A stretch of DNA of 64,000 nucleotides. Origin: SHZI01 sp040080965 (GTDB lineage Bacteria > Pseudomonadota > Gammaproteobacteria > Steroidobacterales > GCA-2729495). Position 1 is the first letter of the stretch, and each line of letters begins with the position of its first letter. A program made the translations under genes and the position numbers. The notes under the pieces were generated by a model. The model was given only the letters and a program-made list of their open reading frames with translations. It was not told the DNA's origin and made no database searches. The stretch spans positions 1 through 64,000 of the forward strand of contig JBEBHH010000008.1 in assembly GCA_040080965.1 (NCBI GenBank), written 5' to 3'. Shown here in pieces: positions 16,709 through 26,310 of the stretch.

Positions 16709-18007
16709 CTACCAGCGCCGCTCGAAACGGTTTCGTAACCAGACAGCCGCCGCATTCATCACCAGGAGGAACGCCAGCAGGACCATGATGGCCGCGGAAG
16801 TTCGCTCCACAAAGGCCCGCTCCGGGCTGTCCGCCCACAGGTAGATCTGGACCGGCAGGGCCGTGGCGGGGCTCAGGGGGCCGCTCGGCACCTCGACGAT
16901 GAAGGCCACCATGCCGATCATCAGGAGGGGCGCCGACTCGCCAAGGGCGCGCGCCATGCCGATGATGGCGCCGGTGAGCATCCCTGGCATCGCCAGGGGC
17001 AGGACGTGATGGAAAACCATCTGCATCTTGGAGGCCCCGACGCCCAGCGCAGCCTCGCGAACCGACGGCGGCACAGACTTGATGGCGGCGCGGGACGCGA
17101 TGATGACCACCGGCAGCGTCATTAGCGTAAGCACGAGGCCGCCCACGAGCGGCGCCGAACGGGGTAGCCCGAAGAAGTTGATGAACACGGCCAGGCCCAG
17201 GAGTCCGAACACGATCGATGGGACCGCAGCAAGGTTATTGATGTTCACTTCGATCACGTCGACGAGCCAGCTTCGGGGCGCAAACTCCTCCAGGTAGATC
17301 GCTGCGGCAACCCCGAGCGGGAAAGACAGGAACAGGGTGACCAGCAGCATGAAAAAGGAGCCCTTGGTCGCGCCCCAGATCCCCGCCAGCTCCGGCTCCC
17401 GGGAATCTCCACCGGTGAAGAACGTGGTATTGAACCGCTGTTCCAGCCGGCCCTCGGCGCCCAGCCTGCCGATCCAAGCGATCTGCTTGCCGGAGAGCCG
17501 CTGTTCCTCACCGTCCGCTGCACCGGACGGAACATCACCCTTCAGGAAAAGGTCCACCTCATCGTCAGCTGGCAGCCAGAGGTCCCGTGTCTGACCCAGC
17601 AGGCCGGGATCGGCCAGGACCATCTTCTGCAGCACGTACGCGCCACCCGAACTGACGAGGGCATTCAGGTCACGCCGGGATGCCCGGTCGTCCACCTCCG
17701 GGAACAATTCCCGCAGGGAGGTCTTGATCAGCTGTGCATAGTCCGCTGACGCCAGCACATCGGGGTTCCGCCCTCCGTCCGGATCGATGACCTCGGGATC
17801 AAACCGGACCTCCAGGCGCACGAAGGACTGGCGAAACGCGCCATAGCCGTTGCCAATGATGGTGGTGAACAGGATCAACAGGAAACTGACGCCGAGAAGG
17901 ACGGAAACCAGGCCGTAGAGGCGAAAGAGCTTCTCGGTGCGGTAGCGACGCCGCAGGCTGGCATCCACCCGGCGCCGGGTTTCGGCTGGAGTAAGCGGCG
18001 CGGCCAT
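16709..18007 (-). CDS. pstA: Phosphate ABC transporter permease PstA
   Basis: 432 residues, longer than the roughly 300 of E. coli because of an N-terminal region (one membrane segment near 30-50, then a periplasmic stretch) of the kind annotated DUF3333. The C-terminal half is the permease domain: GLLGLAVFINFFGLPRSAP, VIIASRAAIKSVPPSVREAALGVGASKMQMV (the EAA coupling loop), ALGESAPLLMIGM. Its ATG overlaps the pstC stop by one base (TGATG), so the two permease subunits are translationally coupled. pstB follows. Confidence 0.95.
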   Translation of the reverse strand: MAAPLTPAETRRRVDASLRRRYRTEKLFRLYGLVSVLLGVSFLLILFTTIIGNGYGAFRQSFVRLEVRFDPEVIDPDGGRNPDVLASADYAQLIKTSLRELFPEVDDRASRRDLNALVSSGGAYVLQKMVLADPGLLGQTRDLWLPADDEVDLFLKGDVPSGAADGEEQRLSGKQIAWIGRLGAEGRLEQRFNTTFFTGGDSREPELAGIWGATKGSFFMLLVTLFLSFPLGVAAAIYLEEFAPRSWLVDVIEVNINNLAAVPSIVFGLLGLAVFINFFGLPRSAPLVGGLVLTLMTLPVVIIASRAAIKSVPPSVREAALGVGASKMQMVFHHVLPLAMPGMLTGAIIGMARALGESAPLLMIGMVAFIVEVPSGPLSPATALPVQIYLWADSPERAFVERTSAAIMVLLAFLLVMNAAAVWLRNRFERRW

Positions 18008-19395
18008 CAGTCGTACTGCTCCCTGTAACGGCGAACCACCTGCAGCGCGATGATGTTGAGGATCAGTGTGACGACGAACAACACCAGCCCCAGCGCGAAG
18101 GCCGCCAGTGTTTTCGGGCTGTCGAACTCCTGATCGCCCACGAGCAACGTGACGATTTGTACGGTTACGGTCGTTACGGACTCGAGCGGATTCGCAGTGA
18201 GGTTTGCAGACAGCCCCGCCGCCATGACGACGATCATCGTCTCGCCAATGGCCCGCGAAGCTGCCAGTAGAACGCCCCCCACAATGCCAGGGAGAGCTGC
18301 GGGAAGGATGACCCGCTTTATGGTCTCTGACTTGGTGGCACCCAGCCCGTAGGATCCTTCGCGCATGGCGCGAGGAACGGCATTGATCACGTCGTCGGAC
18401 AGCGACGAGACGAAGGGGATGATCATGACGCCCATCACGAGGCCAGCACCCAGCGCGCTTTCCGATGCAACATCAAGCCCGAGGCTGGCGCCGACCTGGC
18501 GAATGACCGGAGCAACGGTCAGTGCAGCGAAGTAGCCGTAAACGACCGTCGGTATCCCGGCCAGGACCTCGAGTACGGGCTTCACAACCCGCCGAACGAC
18601 GGGCTTCGCGTACTCCGACAGGTAGATGGCGATCATCAGCCCGATTGGAACTGCGACGAACAGCGCAATGCCGGAAATTAGCAGCGTCCCCGCGAACAAG
18701 GGCACGGCGCCGAATGCACCCGACGAGCCCACCTGATCAGCCCTGATCGCCGTCTGGGGGCTCCAGGTAAGGCCAAACAGGAAATCGGAGAACGGCACCT
18801 GGCGGAAGAACCTGATGGCCTCGAAGGTGACCGAAAGCAGGATGCCCAGCGTCGTGAGGATGGCGACCATGGACGCGGCGATGAGCGCCACCTTGATCGC
18901 CAGTTCCACATGATTGCGGGCACGGAACTGCGGCTTCAGCCTTCCCCACGCGACGGCAAAACCCAGGAACGACACCGCGATCATCAGGCCCGAGACGATT
19001 CTCTGCGATGCCGTACGCAGCTCTGTATACAGCTCGGCGGCCACCGCGAACTCGGCCCGTCGGCTCTCGTCCACCATCTGGCCGGCGGCAAGGTTGCGGA
19101 TGTCGTTCAGGGTGAGGCTCAGCTGGGCTTCCGGCTGGTTGCGGAGCGCGTCGGGAAGCGAATCGATCACGCGGCTCGTGATGATCGTGTCACTGAGCGC
19201 CGCCCAGGCGAGCAACAGGACGATGCCGGGGAGCACGCACCAGAGGGAGGTGAAGTACCCGTAGTACTTGGGCAGCGAGTGCAGCCGCCGGGCAGACCCC
19301 GAGCCGCCACCCACGGCCACAGCACGGCGCCTCCCGAGGAAGAAGGCCGCGAGCGCCATTGCCGTCAGGATCAGGGCGAGCGTCGTCAGGCGCAT
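18007..19395 (-). CDS. pstC: Phosphate ABC transporter permease PstC
   Basis: 462 residues from the ATG at 19395; a TTG three codons upstream is a possible alternative. It is longer than the classical PstC, with an extra N-terminal domain holding two membrane segments (about 2-22 and 48-70) before the permease core. The core contains AGIPTVVYGYFAALTVAP, PRAMREGSYGLGATKSETIKRVILPAALPGIVGGVLLAASRAIGETM (EAA loop) and a C-terminal membrane helix. It partners PstA in the inner membrane. The N-terminal domain may contact PstS or PhoR/PhoU; that is inference. Confidence 0.95.
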   Translation of the reverse strand: MRLTTLALILTAMALAAFFLGRRRAVAVGGGSGSARRLHSLPKYYGYFTSLWCVLPGIVLLLAWAALSDTIITSRVIDSLPDALRNQPEAQLSLTLNDIRNLAAGQMVDESRRAEFAVAAELYTELRTASQRIVSGLMIAVSFLGFAVAWGRLKPQFRARNHVELAIKVALIAASMVAILTTLGILLSVTFEAIRFFRQVPFSDFLFGLTWSPQTAIRADQVGSSGAFGAVPLFAGTLLISGIALFVAVPIGLMIAIYLSEYAKPVVRRVVKPVLEVLAGIPTVVYGYFAALTVAPVIRQVGASLGLDVASESALGAGLVMGVMIIPFVSSLSDDVINAVPRAMREGSYGLGATKSETIKRVILPAALPGIVGGVLLAASRAIGETMIVVMAAGLSANLTANPLESVTTVTVQIVTLLVGDQEFDSPKTLAAFALGLVLFVVTLILNIIALQVVRRYREQYD

Positions 19396-19429
19396 CAGCT
19401 GCAAATCACCTTGGTTCTCTCGACATGAA

Positions 19430-19459
19430 GGCGGCGGCCCGCCATCGCAGACCGCCGCC
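19430..19459. promoter_or_regulatory. Intercistronic hairpin between pstS and pstC
   Basis: GGCGGCGG and CCGCCGCC (8 bp) flank a 14-nt loop in the 106-bp gap between pstS and pstC. No T tract follows, so it looks more like an mRNA 3'-end stabiliser or partial attenuator than a full terminator. Such an element would allow more PstS than permease to be made. Confidence 0.5.
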
Positions 19460-19501
19460 CCGCATTACTCTTCCAATGCGTACCGGCCGGAGCCGGAACG
19501 G

Positions 19502-20566
19502 CTACTTCACCGGTGGCATGGTCTCCATGGCCGAGACCCGCTTGATCACGGCCTGGTACTCGCTGGCCGGCAGGGGCACCAGGCCCCGGTCGGCCAGATA
19601 GCCCTCCTCACCCATCGCCTTCTTGCTGGTGAACTCGGCCACGAACTCCTTGATTCCGGGAATCGCGCCGATATGGGCCTTTTTCACGTAGAAGAACAAG
19701 GGCCGGGAGACGGGATACTTGCCGCTCGCTATGTTCTCGAAAGTCGGGGCCTGGCCGTCAACGACGGAACCCTTCACCGAGTCCATGTTCTGCTCGAGGA
19801 AGCTGTAGCCGAAGATTCCGACGGCGTTCTTGTTGGCCTTCAGCTTCTGGACGATCAGGTTGTCGTTCTCGCCAGCCTCGACGAAGCGGCCGTCTTCCCG
19901 GATCGTGTAGCAGACCTGCTTGAACTTGTTTTCGTCCTTGTCCTTGATGGCCTTGATCCAGGGGAAGGTCTTGCAACCGCCCTCCATGGCCAGTTCGACG
20001 AACGCATCCCTGGTGCCGGAGGTCGGCGGCGGGCCCAGGACCTCGATGGTCTCCACGGGCAGCTTCGGATTGACGTCCTTCCAGGTCTTGTAGGGATTCG
20101 GCACCAGAGTCTCCGTGCCATTGGGATTCGGCACCTGCTTCGCCAGGGCCAGATAGATATCCCGCAACGTCAGGGGCAGGCCGGGCGAGGCCTTCGACTC
20201 GGCCATCACGATACCGTCGTAGCCGATCTTGACCTCGACGATGTCCTTGACGCCATTGGCGGCGCACGTGGCAAGTTCCGCGGGCTTGATCGCGCGGGAG
20301 CTGTTGGCGATGTCCGGGTGCTGGACGCCGACGCCGCCACAGAAGAGCTTGATGCCACCACCGGAGCCCGTGGACTCGACTTTTGGCGTCTTGAAGCGGC
20401 TGGTCTTGCCGAACTGCTCGGCCACGACCGTGGAAAACGGATAGACCGTGGAAGATCCGACGATGCTGATGTAGTCACGCGCGGCCTGGGCGGATGCCGG
20501 GCCGGCGGTTGCGCCGGCCAGCAGGCCCGCGGCAATCAAGCCAGTAAGCGGAGAAATGTGCTTCAC
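19502..20566 (-). CDS. pstS: Phosphate-binding protein PstS
   Basis: 354 residues with a signal peptide (about 1-26, cleaved after SAQA). It is the periplasmic phosphate-binding component. Ligand-loop motifs of the family are visible: IVGSSTVYPFST, ESTGSGGGIKLFCGG, DIANSSRAIKP and PPPTSGTRDAFVELAM. The start is GTG at 20566 with GGAGG six nt upstream. It is the first pst gene after phoU and has a Pho-box-like array in the 94-bp gap before it. A hairpin separates it from pstC. Confidence 0.95.
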   Translation of the reverse strand: MKHISPLTGLIAAGLLAGATAGPASAQAARDYISIVGSSTVYPFSTVVAEQFGKTSRFKTPKVESTGSGGGIKLFCGGVGVQHPDIANSSRAIKPAELATCAANGVKDIVEVKIGYDGIVMAESKASPGLPLTLRDIYLALAKQVPNPNGTETLVPNPYKTWKDVNPKLPVETIEVLGPPPTSGTRDAFVELAMEGGCKTFPWIKAIKDKDENKFKQVCYTIREDGRFVEAGENDNLIVQKLKANKNAVGIFGYSFLEQNMDSVKGSVVDGQAPTFENIASGKYPVSRPLFFYVKKAHIGAIPGIKEFVAEFTSKKAMGEEGYLADRGLVPLPASEYQAVIKRVSAMETMPPVK

Positions 20567-20617
20567 GTAGACCTCCAGGGGGGAATTGAACCGTAGGACT
20601 TCAACGTGCAGCAGCTT

Positions 20618-20646
20618 ATGACCGGAATGTTAAGGAAATATTTCAG
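20618..20646 (-). promoter_or_regulatory. Pho-box-like array upstream of pstS
   Basis: On the minus strand CTGAAAT, CCTTAAC and CGGTCAT start 11 bp apart with AT-rich spacers ATTT and ATTC, matching CTGTCAY at 15 of 21 positions. It lies 52-80 bp upstream of the pstS start, where a PhoB site is expected. No convincing -10 hexamer is seen 10 nt downstream. Confidence 0.55.
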
Positions 20647-20660
20647 GCCGGCCCTCCGTG

Positions 20661-21401
20661 TCAGGCGGAAGCCGGCCGGTCGCCCTTCGCGGCCTCCAGC
20701 TCCTGGAGCACCGCCTCCCGCTCCGTGTGCCGGATATCCCGGCCGTGGACGAGGTAAACGACGTATTCGGCAATGTTCTTGGCGTGGTCGCCGATCCGCT
20801 CCAGCGCCCGGGCTACCCAGCTCACATCCATGAAGCGCCGGATCGTCCGGGAATCCTCCATCATCAATGAGATGCACTGGCGGGTGATCTGGTCGTACTC
20901 CTCGTCGACCAGCTTGTCCTCCTCGATGACCGCGAGCGCGTCATCCACGTCCATCCGGGAGAAGGCGTCCAGCGCATCGTGCAGCATCTCCTGGACGTGC
21001 TCGCCCAGCGCCTTCAGCTCCGTGTAGGACGCATAGGGCTCCCGGTCCGTGGCCAGGTGTGATGCCAGGTAGCCGATCTTGGCGGCCTCGTCGCCAACGC
21101 GTTCCAGGTCCGTGATGGTCTTGATGACCATGACGATCAGGCGCAGGTCGGCGGCGGCGGGCATCCGGGTGGCGAGCAGCTTCCGGCACTCCTCGTCGAT
21201 GGTCACCTCGAGCTTGTTGATCTTGTGGTCGTCATTGGAGACCCGCAGGCCCATGTCGCTGTCACCCGACGTTATGGCCTCGACGGCGGTGTCCAGGTGC
21301 TGCTCGACCAGGCCGCCCATGCGCAGGACTTCGCTGCGCAGGTGCTCGAGCTCGGCGTTGAACCGCCGCGAAATGTGGTGGCTGAAGCTTTCGGATTCCA
21401 T
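20661..21401 (-). CDS. phoU: Phosphate signalling protein PhoU
   Basis: 246 residues from the ATG at 21401, with a perfect AAGGAG upstream. All-alpha protein of two PhoU repeats that bridges the Pst transporter and PhoR to hold the Pho response off when phosphate is plentiful. Metal-binding repeat motifs are ITDLERVGDEAAKIG (about residue 100) and ALERIGDHAKNIAEYVVYL (about 205). It lies between phoR (55-nt gap) and pstS. Confidence 0.96.
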   Translation of the reverse strand: MESESFSHHISRRFNAELEHLRSEVLRMGGLVEQHLDTAVEAITSGDSDMGLRVSNDDHKINKLEVTIDEECRKLLATRMPAAADLRLIVMVIKTITDLERVGDEAAKIGYLASHLATDREPYASYTELKALGEHVQEMLHDALDAFSRMDVDDALAVIEEDKLVDEEYDQITRQCISLMMEDSRTIRRFMDVSWVARALERIGDHAKNIAEYVVYLVHGRDIRHTEREAVLQELEAAKGDRPASA

Positions 21402-21456
21402 GCTGTCGCTCCTTGCCGTGCGGCTGCACGGTCGGGCTCGGAAGGAGGCAAGAATA

Positions 21457-22746
21457 TCAGGATAGGGCGAGGCGATCCCGCGGGAAATGGCAGACAAAGG
21501 TGCTCCCGTGGCCCAGGCGGCTCTGGATCTCGAGCTCGGCGTCGTGCCGGCGGAGGGCGTACTTGACGATCGCCAGGCCAAGCCCGGTGCCGCCCCGCTG
21601 CCGCGCGCGGCCGCCGTCTGCCCGGTAGAAGCGCTCGGTGACCCTCGGGATGTCTTCCTCGGAGATCCCGATGCCGGTGTCCTGGACGGCGAGGTGGCCG
21701 CCCTCCGCATCCACGGTCCAGCGGATGGTGATCTCGCCCTCGGCCGGCGTGTAGCGGACGGCGTTGGCAACCAGGTTTGACACGACCGACTGCAGCTCGG
21801 TTTCCTCGCCGAGCAGGTTCGCAGGGCTTTGCAGCTCGATCGCAATTGAATCCGGATGCTCAGGCAGGGCCAGCGCTTCCTTCCGGGCGGCGGAGATCAT
21901 GGCGGAGACGTCGACGACCCTGTCCTTCGAGACGGACTGCCCGGACTCCAGCTTCGACAGCTGCAGCAGGTCCTCGACCAGGCGCCGCATGCGCACGGCC
22001 TGCTCCTGCATCACGTTGATGGGCTGCTTCCAGCTGCCCGGAATGCGCTCGTCCTCGCCCAGGGCGTCCAGGTAGCCCATGATCACGGTCAGCGGGGAGC
22101 GGAGCTCGTGGGACGCGTTGGCGACGAAATCCCGCCGGACCCGCTCGATCTTTACCCGCTGGCTGACGTCCCGGATCAGCAGGAGCGTCTGCTCCGGACC
22201 GTAGGGAATCAGGCGGCACGACAACCAGGTCTCCCCGCCCGCGGGGGACGGAATGTCGACCGCCTGCCGCTCACCCGGATTGTTCAGGTAGTCCACGAAA
22301 TCCGGGTACCGCAGCAGGTTCTCGATGCGCTGCCCCCGGTCCCGGCGGTTTTTGAGACCAAGCAGGATCCGCGCCGCCTGGTTGTAGTTGATGATCTCGT
22401 GCCGGGAGTTGAGGATCACGCCGCCATCCGGGAACGCCTCGGTGGAGGCACGTAGCTCCTTCACGAGCTTCCGGAAGCGCTTACCGCGGCGCTTCACCTT
22501 GCTCTTCATGAACTGGATCTTGGCGAAGACGGGCGGCCAGACACCGTTGCCATCCGGGATCTCCGCAATCTTGCCCACGGCCAGCCAGCGCTCGAGCCGG
22601 TACAGGTTGTACAGGTGCCAGACCAGCAGGCCAACGGCGACGAAGAGGACGCCGAGTGTGGCGCTATCGTAGAGAAAACCTATGAGGCCGCCAGCGAAGA
22701 GTACGGCGCCATGCCAGGATAGGGTCCAGGTCCAGACCTTGGGCAT
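21457..22746 (-). CDS. phoR: Phosphate regulon sensor histidine kinase PhoR
   Basis: 429 residues. Two N-terminal membrane segments (about 10-28 and 30-50), a PAS-like domain (TEAFPDGGVILNSRHEIINYNQAARILLG), then the H-box FVANASHELRSPLTVIMGYL with the phospho-accepting His, N-box VVSNLVANAVRYTP, G1 DTGIGISEEDIPRVTERFYR and G2 GGTGLGLAIVKY. There is almost no periplasmic loop, as in other PhoR proteins, so it senses through Pst and PhoU. It starts 3 nt after phoB. Confidence 0.96.
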   Translation of the reverse strand: MPKVWTWTLSWHGAVLFAGGLIGFLYDSATLGVLFVAVGLLVWHLYNLYRLERWLAVGKIAEIPDGNGVWPPVFAKIQFMKSKVKRRGKRFRKLVKELRASTEAFPDGGVILNSRHEIINYNQAARILLGLKNRRDRGQRIENLLRYPDFVDYLNNPGERQAVDIPSPAGGETWLSCRLIPYGPEQTLLLIRDVSQRVKIERVRRDFVANASHELRSPLTVIMGYLDALGEDERIPGSWKQPINVMQEQAVRMRRLVEDLLQLSKLESGQSVSKDRVVDVSAMISAARKEALALPEHPDSIAIELQSPANLLGEETELQSVVSNLVANAVRYTPAEGEITIRWTVDAEGGHLAVQDTGIGISEEDIPRVTERFYRADGGRARQRGGTGLGLAIVKYALRRHDAELEIQSRLGHGSTFVCHFPRDRLALS

Positions 22747-22749
22747 GGT

Positions 22750-23436
<687 letters not shown>

Positions 23437-23552
23437 GATGTTCCATCACAATGGTGTTGCGGAGTATTGCAACAGGCTTTTATTACAAAGCCGTTACGAG
23501 CTCAACCGGTAGGGCAACGATTGTGACACCCGGAACGCCCCGCCGGGGGCAA

Positions 23553-24230
23553 TTACCCGAAACGGTAACCGAAGCCCCGCACCGTCTGGAGGAGGTTTTC
23601 GCAGGAATGGGGCTCCAGGGCGGCCCGCAGGCGCCGTACGTGGACGTCCACCGTCCGCTCCCCGATCCCGTTCCGGCGCCGCCAGACGTGCTCCAGCAGG
23701 TGACGCCGGGCGAGAACCCGCCCCGGGTTCTCCATGAAATAGGCCATCAGCCGGAACTCGACCGGCGCCAGGTCGATCTCGCGGACGCCCACCGTGACCT
23801 TGTGCCCCACCTTGTCCAGGCGGACCGGGCCGACTTCAAGGACGTTTTCGCGGGAGGGCGCCGCAGGGCGTCGAAGCGCGGCATTGACCCGCGCCACCAG
23901 TTCCTCCTCGCGGACCGGCTTCGTCAAATAGTCATCCACGCCGCTGTCGAGTGCGTGAGCAACCGCGCTCGCATCGTTCCGGCCACTGAGCACGACCACC
24001 CGGGTCAGGCGGCCATTGGCGTGCTTGCGAACGTACTGGGCCAGCTCGAGACCGGACATGTCCCGCAGCATCCATTCAGTCACGACCATGTCGAAAGAGC
24101 GCTGCTCTACACGGTCGACTGCCGTCGTGGCATCACTGGCACAGACGACATCGTGGCCGACAGCCTTCAGGCGATCGCGTACCCACTCACGGTCATCGGT
24201 ATTGCCGTCGACGAGAAGAATTCGGGTCAC
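23553..24230 (-). CDS. PhoB-like response regulator with degenerate receiver
   Basis: 225 residues, clearly a PhoB paralogue: APVEFRLMAYFMENPGRVLARRHLLEHVW and ERTVDVHVRRLRAALE match phoB next door. The receiver is altered. Aligned to PhoB VVEDE, it reads LVDGN, losing one acidic residue. The phospho-acceptor in DWMLPDSSG is Glu (TEWMLRDMSG). The switch Ser (VLSG) and Lys (LTKPV) remain. Asp-to-Glu at this site often mimics phosphorylation, so it may act constitutively or be controlled by other means. It starts at GTG 24230, overlapping the CHAD gene by 38 nt, and so is probably co-transcribed with it. No partner kinase is adjacent apart from PhoR. Confidence 0.9.
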   Translation of the reverse strand: MTRILLVDGNTDDREWVRDRLKAVGHDVVCASDATTAVDRVEQRSFDMVVTEWMLRDMSGLELAQYVRKHANGRLTRVVVLSGRNDASAVAHALDSGVDDYLTKPVREEELVARVNAALRRPAAPSRENVLEVGPVRLDKVGHKVTVGVREIDLAPVEFRLMAYFMENPGRVLARRHLLEHVWRRRNGIGERTVDVHVRRLRAALEPHSCENLLQTVRGFGYRFG

Positions 24231-25200
24231 GATCAGGAATCACGCGCCTTAAACGGGAACGTGGATCGTCCGCGGTGAGCGTTGCAGCCCCTTTACCGGA
24301 GTGTTGCTGTTCTGTTACGGGCTCGTCGGCCGCAGTCGCCGGAACGGCCGTCTCCGGACCGAAGAGCTCCCTGCCGACTTCCAGGGCCCGATGCCGCAGC
24401 TGGATGACGGAAGAGGCAATCAGCTGGCGCAGGCGCTGGACGTGGGTATCGATGCGCAAGGCGTCGGGCTGCTGCCGCAGCAGGATCTCCAGCAGTTCCA
24501 GGTCCTGGGCATGACCCAGTAGCGACGCCAGCTCGCGAAGGCGCGGTCCGATGGTCAGGGCCCGCGCCGGGGCCAGGTTGGCCAGCAACTGGGTCTGGTT
24601 GGCCGCGTACTTCACCTGGCGGCGCCAGTCATGGAAGGCAGCCGCAGGTGCCACCGCATCAAGGGCGGCAAAGCCGGCAACGCACCGCTCCCACTTGAGG
24701 TCCGCTCCACGCCGCAGGTCCCTCCTGCGGAGATCGCCCGACGGGAGCCGCTCGAGACGCCGTTCGGCATCCCCCAACTGCTGACAGGCAATTTCAATCT
24801 GCTCACCAAGCGTTGCACGGTGCTGATCCACTTCCCGGACGGCCCGGGCCGCCAGCGACTCGCGCAACATGGCCACGGACTCGGCAAGCCGGGGTTCGGT
24901 GACTCCGATTTCCAGGTAGTCGAGCGCCTCCACGAGGGCCTCCGCATCGCGTGCGTAGGCCACCCGCTTCTGGATGTCCCGATAGAAGGTGTTCTCGACG
25001 ACGGCTGCATAGCCCATTGCAGGCTTCAGAAGCTGGGCGACTGCGCGGGCGCGCTTGCAGCCCTGGCGCGCGCGATGAATGGCGTCGGCCGGGTCGTGCG
25101 CCCACTGGGACAGCAATGCCAGTATCCGGGCATTCTGCTCACGCAGGACGCGCCGGACAGCCTTGCCCGCTGGTTCTTCTGTGCCGATGAGATACGCCAC
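24193..25200 (-). CDS. CHAD domain protein
   Basis: 335 residues, helical, start GTG at 25200. The CHAD fold carries conserved basic and His residues: IHRARQGCKRARAVAQLLKP (about 42-61) and FHDWRRQVKYAANQTQLL (about 195-212) are the two diagnostic helices. CHAD domains are known to bind inorganic polyphosphate. There is no CYTH (triphosphatase) domain in front of it. Its overlap with the PhoB paralogue and position beside phoBR suggest a link between polyphosphate and the phosphate response. The C-terminal 45 residues are polar and probably disordered. I see no Pho-box-like array upstream. Confidence 0.85.
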   Translation of the reverse strand: MAYLIGTEEPAGKAVRRVLREQNARILALLSQWAHDPADAIHRARQGCKRARAVAQLLKPAMGYAAVVENTFYRDIQKRVAYARDAEALVEALDYLEIGVTEPRLAESVAMLRESLAARAVREVDQHRATLGEQIEIACQQLGDAERRLERLPSGDLRRRDLRRGADLKWERCVAGFAALDAVAPAAAFHDWRRQVKYAANQTQLLANLAPARALTIGPRLRELASLLGHAQDLELLEILLRQQPDALRIDTHVQRLRQLIASSVIQLRHRALEVGRELFGPETAVPATAADEPVTEQQHSGKGAATLTADDPRSRLRRVIPDRDPNSSRRRQYR

Positions 25201-25320
25201 GATCGTCGCCCGGCCGGATTATTGGATATGCTTTCGCCGGCTTCCGGTGAGTCTAGCATCGGGGACTTCGGGAACCGCGGCCGCGGTCCTGCATCACTTT
25301 TCTGGAACAGAATCAGCAAT

Positions 25321-25695
25321 ATGGCTAAACAAGGTAAACGCGGTTTGCGGCGCCTGGTCGACGCGGCGGGCTATTCGGCCGCCGGCCTGACCGTCGCCTG
25401 GCGTGGCGAGGAGGCATTCCGCCAGGAAGTGATGCTCGCTGTGGTCCTGGTGCCACTGGCCCTGTGGCTGGGGCAATCGAACATGGAGCGGCTGTTGCTG
25501 GTAGCGTCCTGGCTTCTGGTGATGATCGTGGAGATCCTCAACACCGCCGTCGAAGCCACGGTGGACCGGATCAGCGATGAGCGGCACATGCTCTCGGGCC
25601 AGGCCAAGGACCTCGGGTCCGCCGCCGTGTTCCTGAGCCTGGTACTGGCCGGACTGGTGTGGGGCACCGTCGCCTGGGAGCGCTTCGTGGCCTGA
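25321..25695 (+). CDS. dgkA: Diacylglycerol kinase, prokaryotic type
   Basis: 124 residues, close to the 122 of E. coli DgkA. It phosphorylates diacylglycerol to phosphatidic acid in the inner membrane. GLRRLVDAAGYSAAGL, AWRGEEAFRQE, and the signature EILNTAVEATVDRISDERHMLSGQAKDLGSAAV are present with three membrane segments. The ATG at 25321 is chosen by alignment of the family N-terminus. It is divergent from the CHAD gene and convergent with the PAP2 gene 18 nt beyond its stop. Confidence 0.95.
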   Translation: MAKQGKRGLRRLVDAAGYSAAGLTVAWRGEEAFRQEVMLAVVLVPLALWLGQSNMERLLLVASWLLVMIVEILNTAVEATVDRISDERHMLSGQAKDLGSAAVFLSLVLAGLVWGTVAWERFVA

Positions 25696-25713
25696 GGCCG
25701 GGACGCCAGCCAA

Positions 25714-26259
25714 TCAGAAGGTGACGAGCGCGAGGCTCCCGGCCGCCAGCAACCAGCCGAGCAATCCGCCGGCCAGCACGTCCGTCGGGTAGTGCAGCCC
25801 GAGGACGACACGCGAAACGGCGACACTCACCGCAAAGGGCACTATCAGCCACATCAACTGGGGATAGTAGTGGGCCAACATCACGGTGAAGCTCACGGCG
25901 TGCAGCGTGTGACCGGACGGGAAGCTGTAGCGGTCGAGAGGACTCACCAGGGCGCGGACACCGCGGTGGGAGTGAAACGGGCGCTCGCGCACCAGGCGCT
26001 GCTTGAGGAACTTGTAGATCGCCACACCCACGAGTCCGGTGAGCGCCATGTGCAGGCAGGGAAGGATCGCGCTTCCGCCGGCGAACAGTGGCAGCACGGC
26101 GAGCAGCGTGTACCAGGCGACCCCGTCACCGAGGCGGCTGACCGCCGCAAAGTAGTTCCGGACCAGGGGAAACCGCGCCGCCGAGTTCACCGGCAGGCAC
26201 AGGCGCACTTCCAGGCTGTCGAGCCGCGCGAAGGCGGCGGGGAGACTGTAGTCCAGCAT
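25714..26259 (-). CDS. PAP2-family membrane phosphatase
   Basis: 181 residues with about five membrane segments. The three phosphatase motifs are intact: KQRLVRERP, the central FPSGHTLHAVSF, and SRVVLGLHYPTDV. Substrates of this family include phosphatidic acid, phosphatidylglycerol phosphate and undecaprenyl pyrophosphate; which applies here is unknown. Its promoter region holds the best Pho-box array of the window (26311-26350) with a plausible -10, so phosphate starvation probably induces it. It is convergent with dgkA, which acts on the opposite reaction for phosphatidic acid. Confidence 0.88.
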   Translation of the reverse strand: MLDYSLPAAFARLDSLEVRLCLPVNSAARFPLVRNYFAAVSRLGDGVAWYTLLAVLPLFAGGSAILPCLHMALTGLVGVAIYKFLKQRLVRERPFHSHRGVRALVSPLDRYSFPSGHTLHAVSFTVMLAHYYPQLMWLIVPFAVSVAVSRVVLGLHYPTDVLAGGLLGWLLAAGSLALVTF

Positions 26260-26310
26260 CCTTGCAACACTCCGTCGGAAGAGCCGACGGGAGCATCATC
26301 GGGAGCGCGG

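Noticed and set aside
23482..23499. TCGTAAC and TTGTAAT 11 bp apart upstream of phoB (minus strand)
   Set aside because: Only 9 of 14 matches to the half-site. A similar chance pair occurs near 25300 upstream of dgkA, so I do not call it a Pho box although phoB autoregulation is expected.
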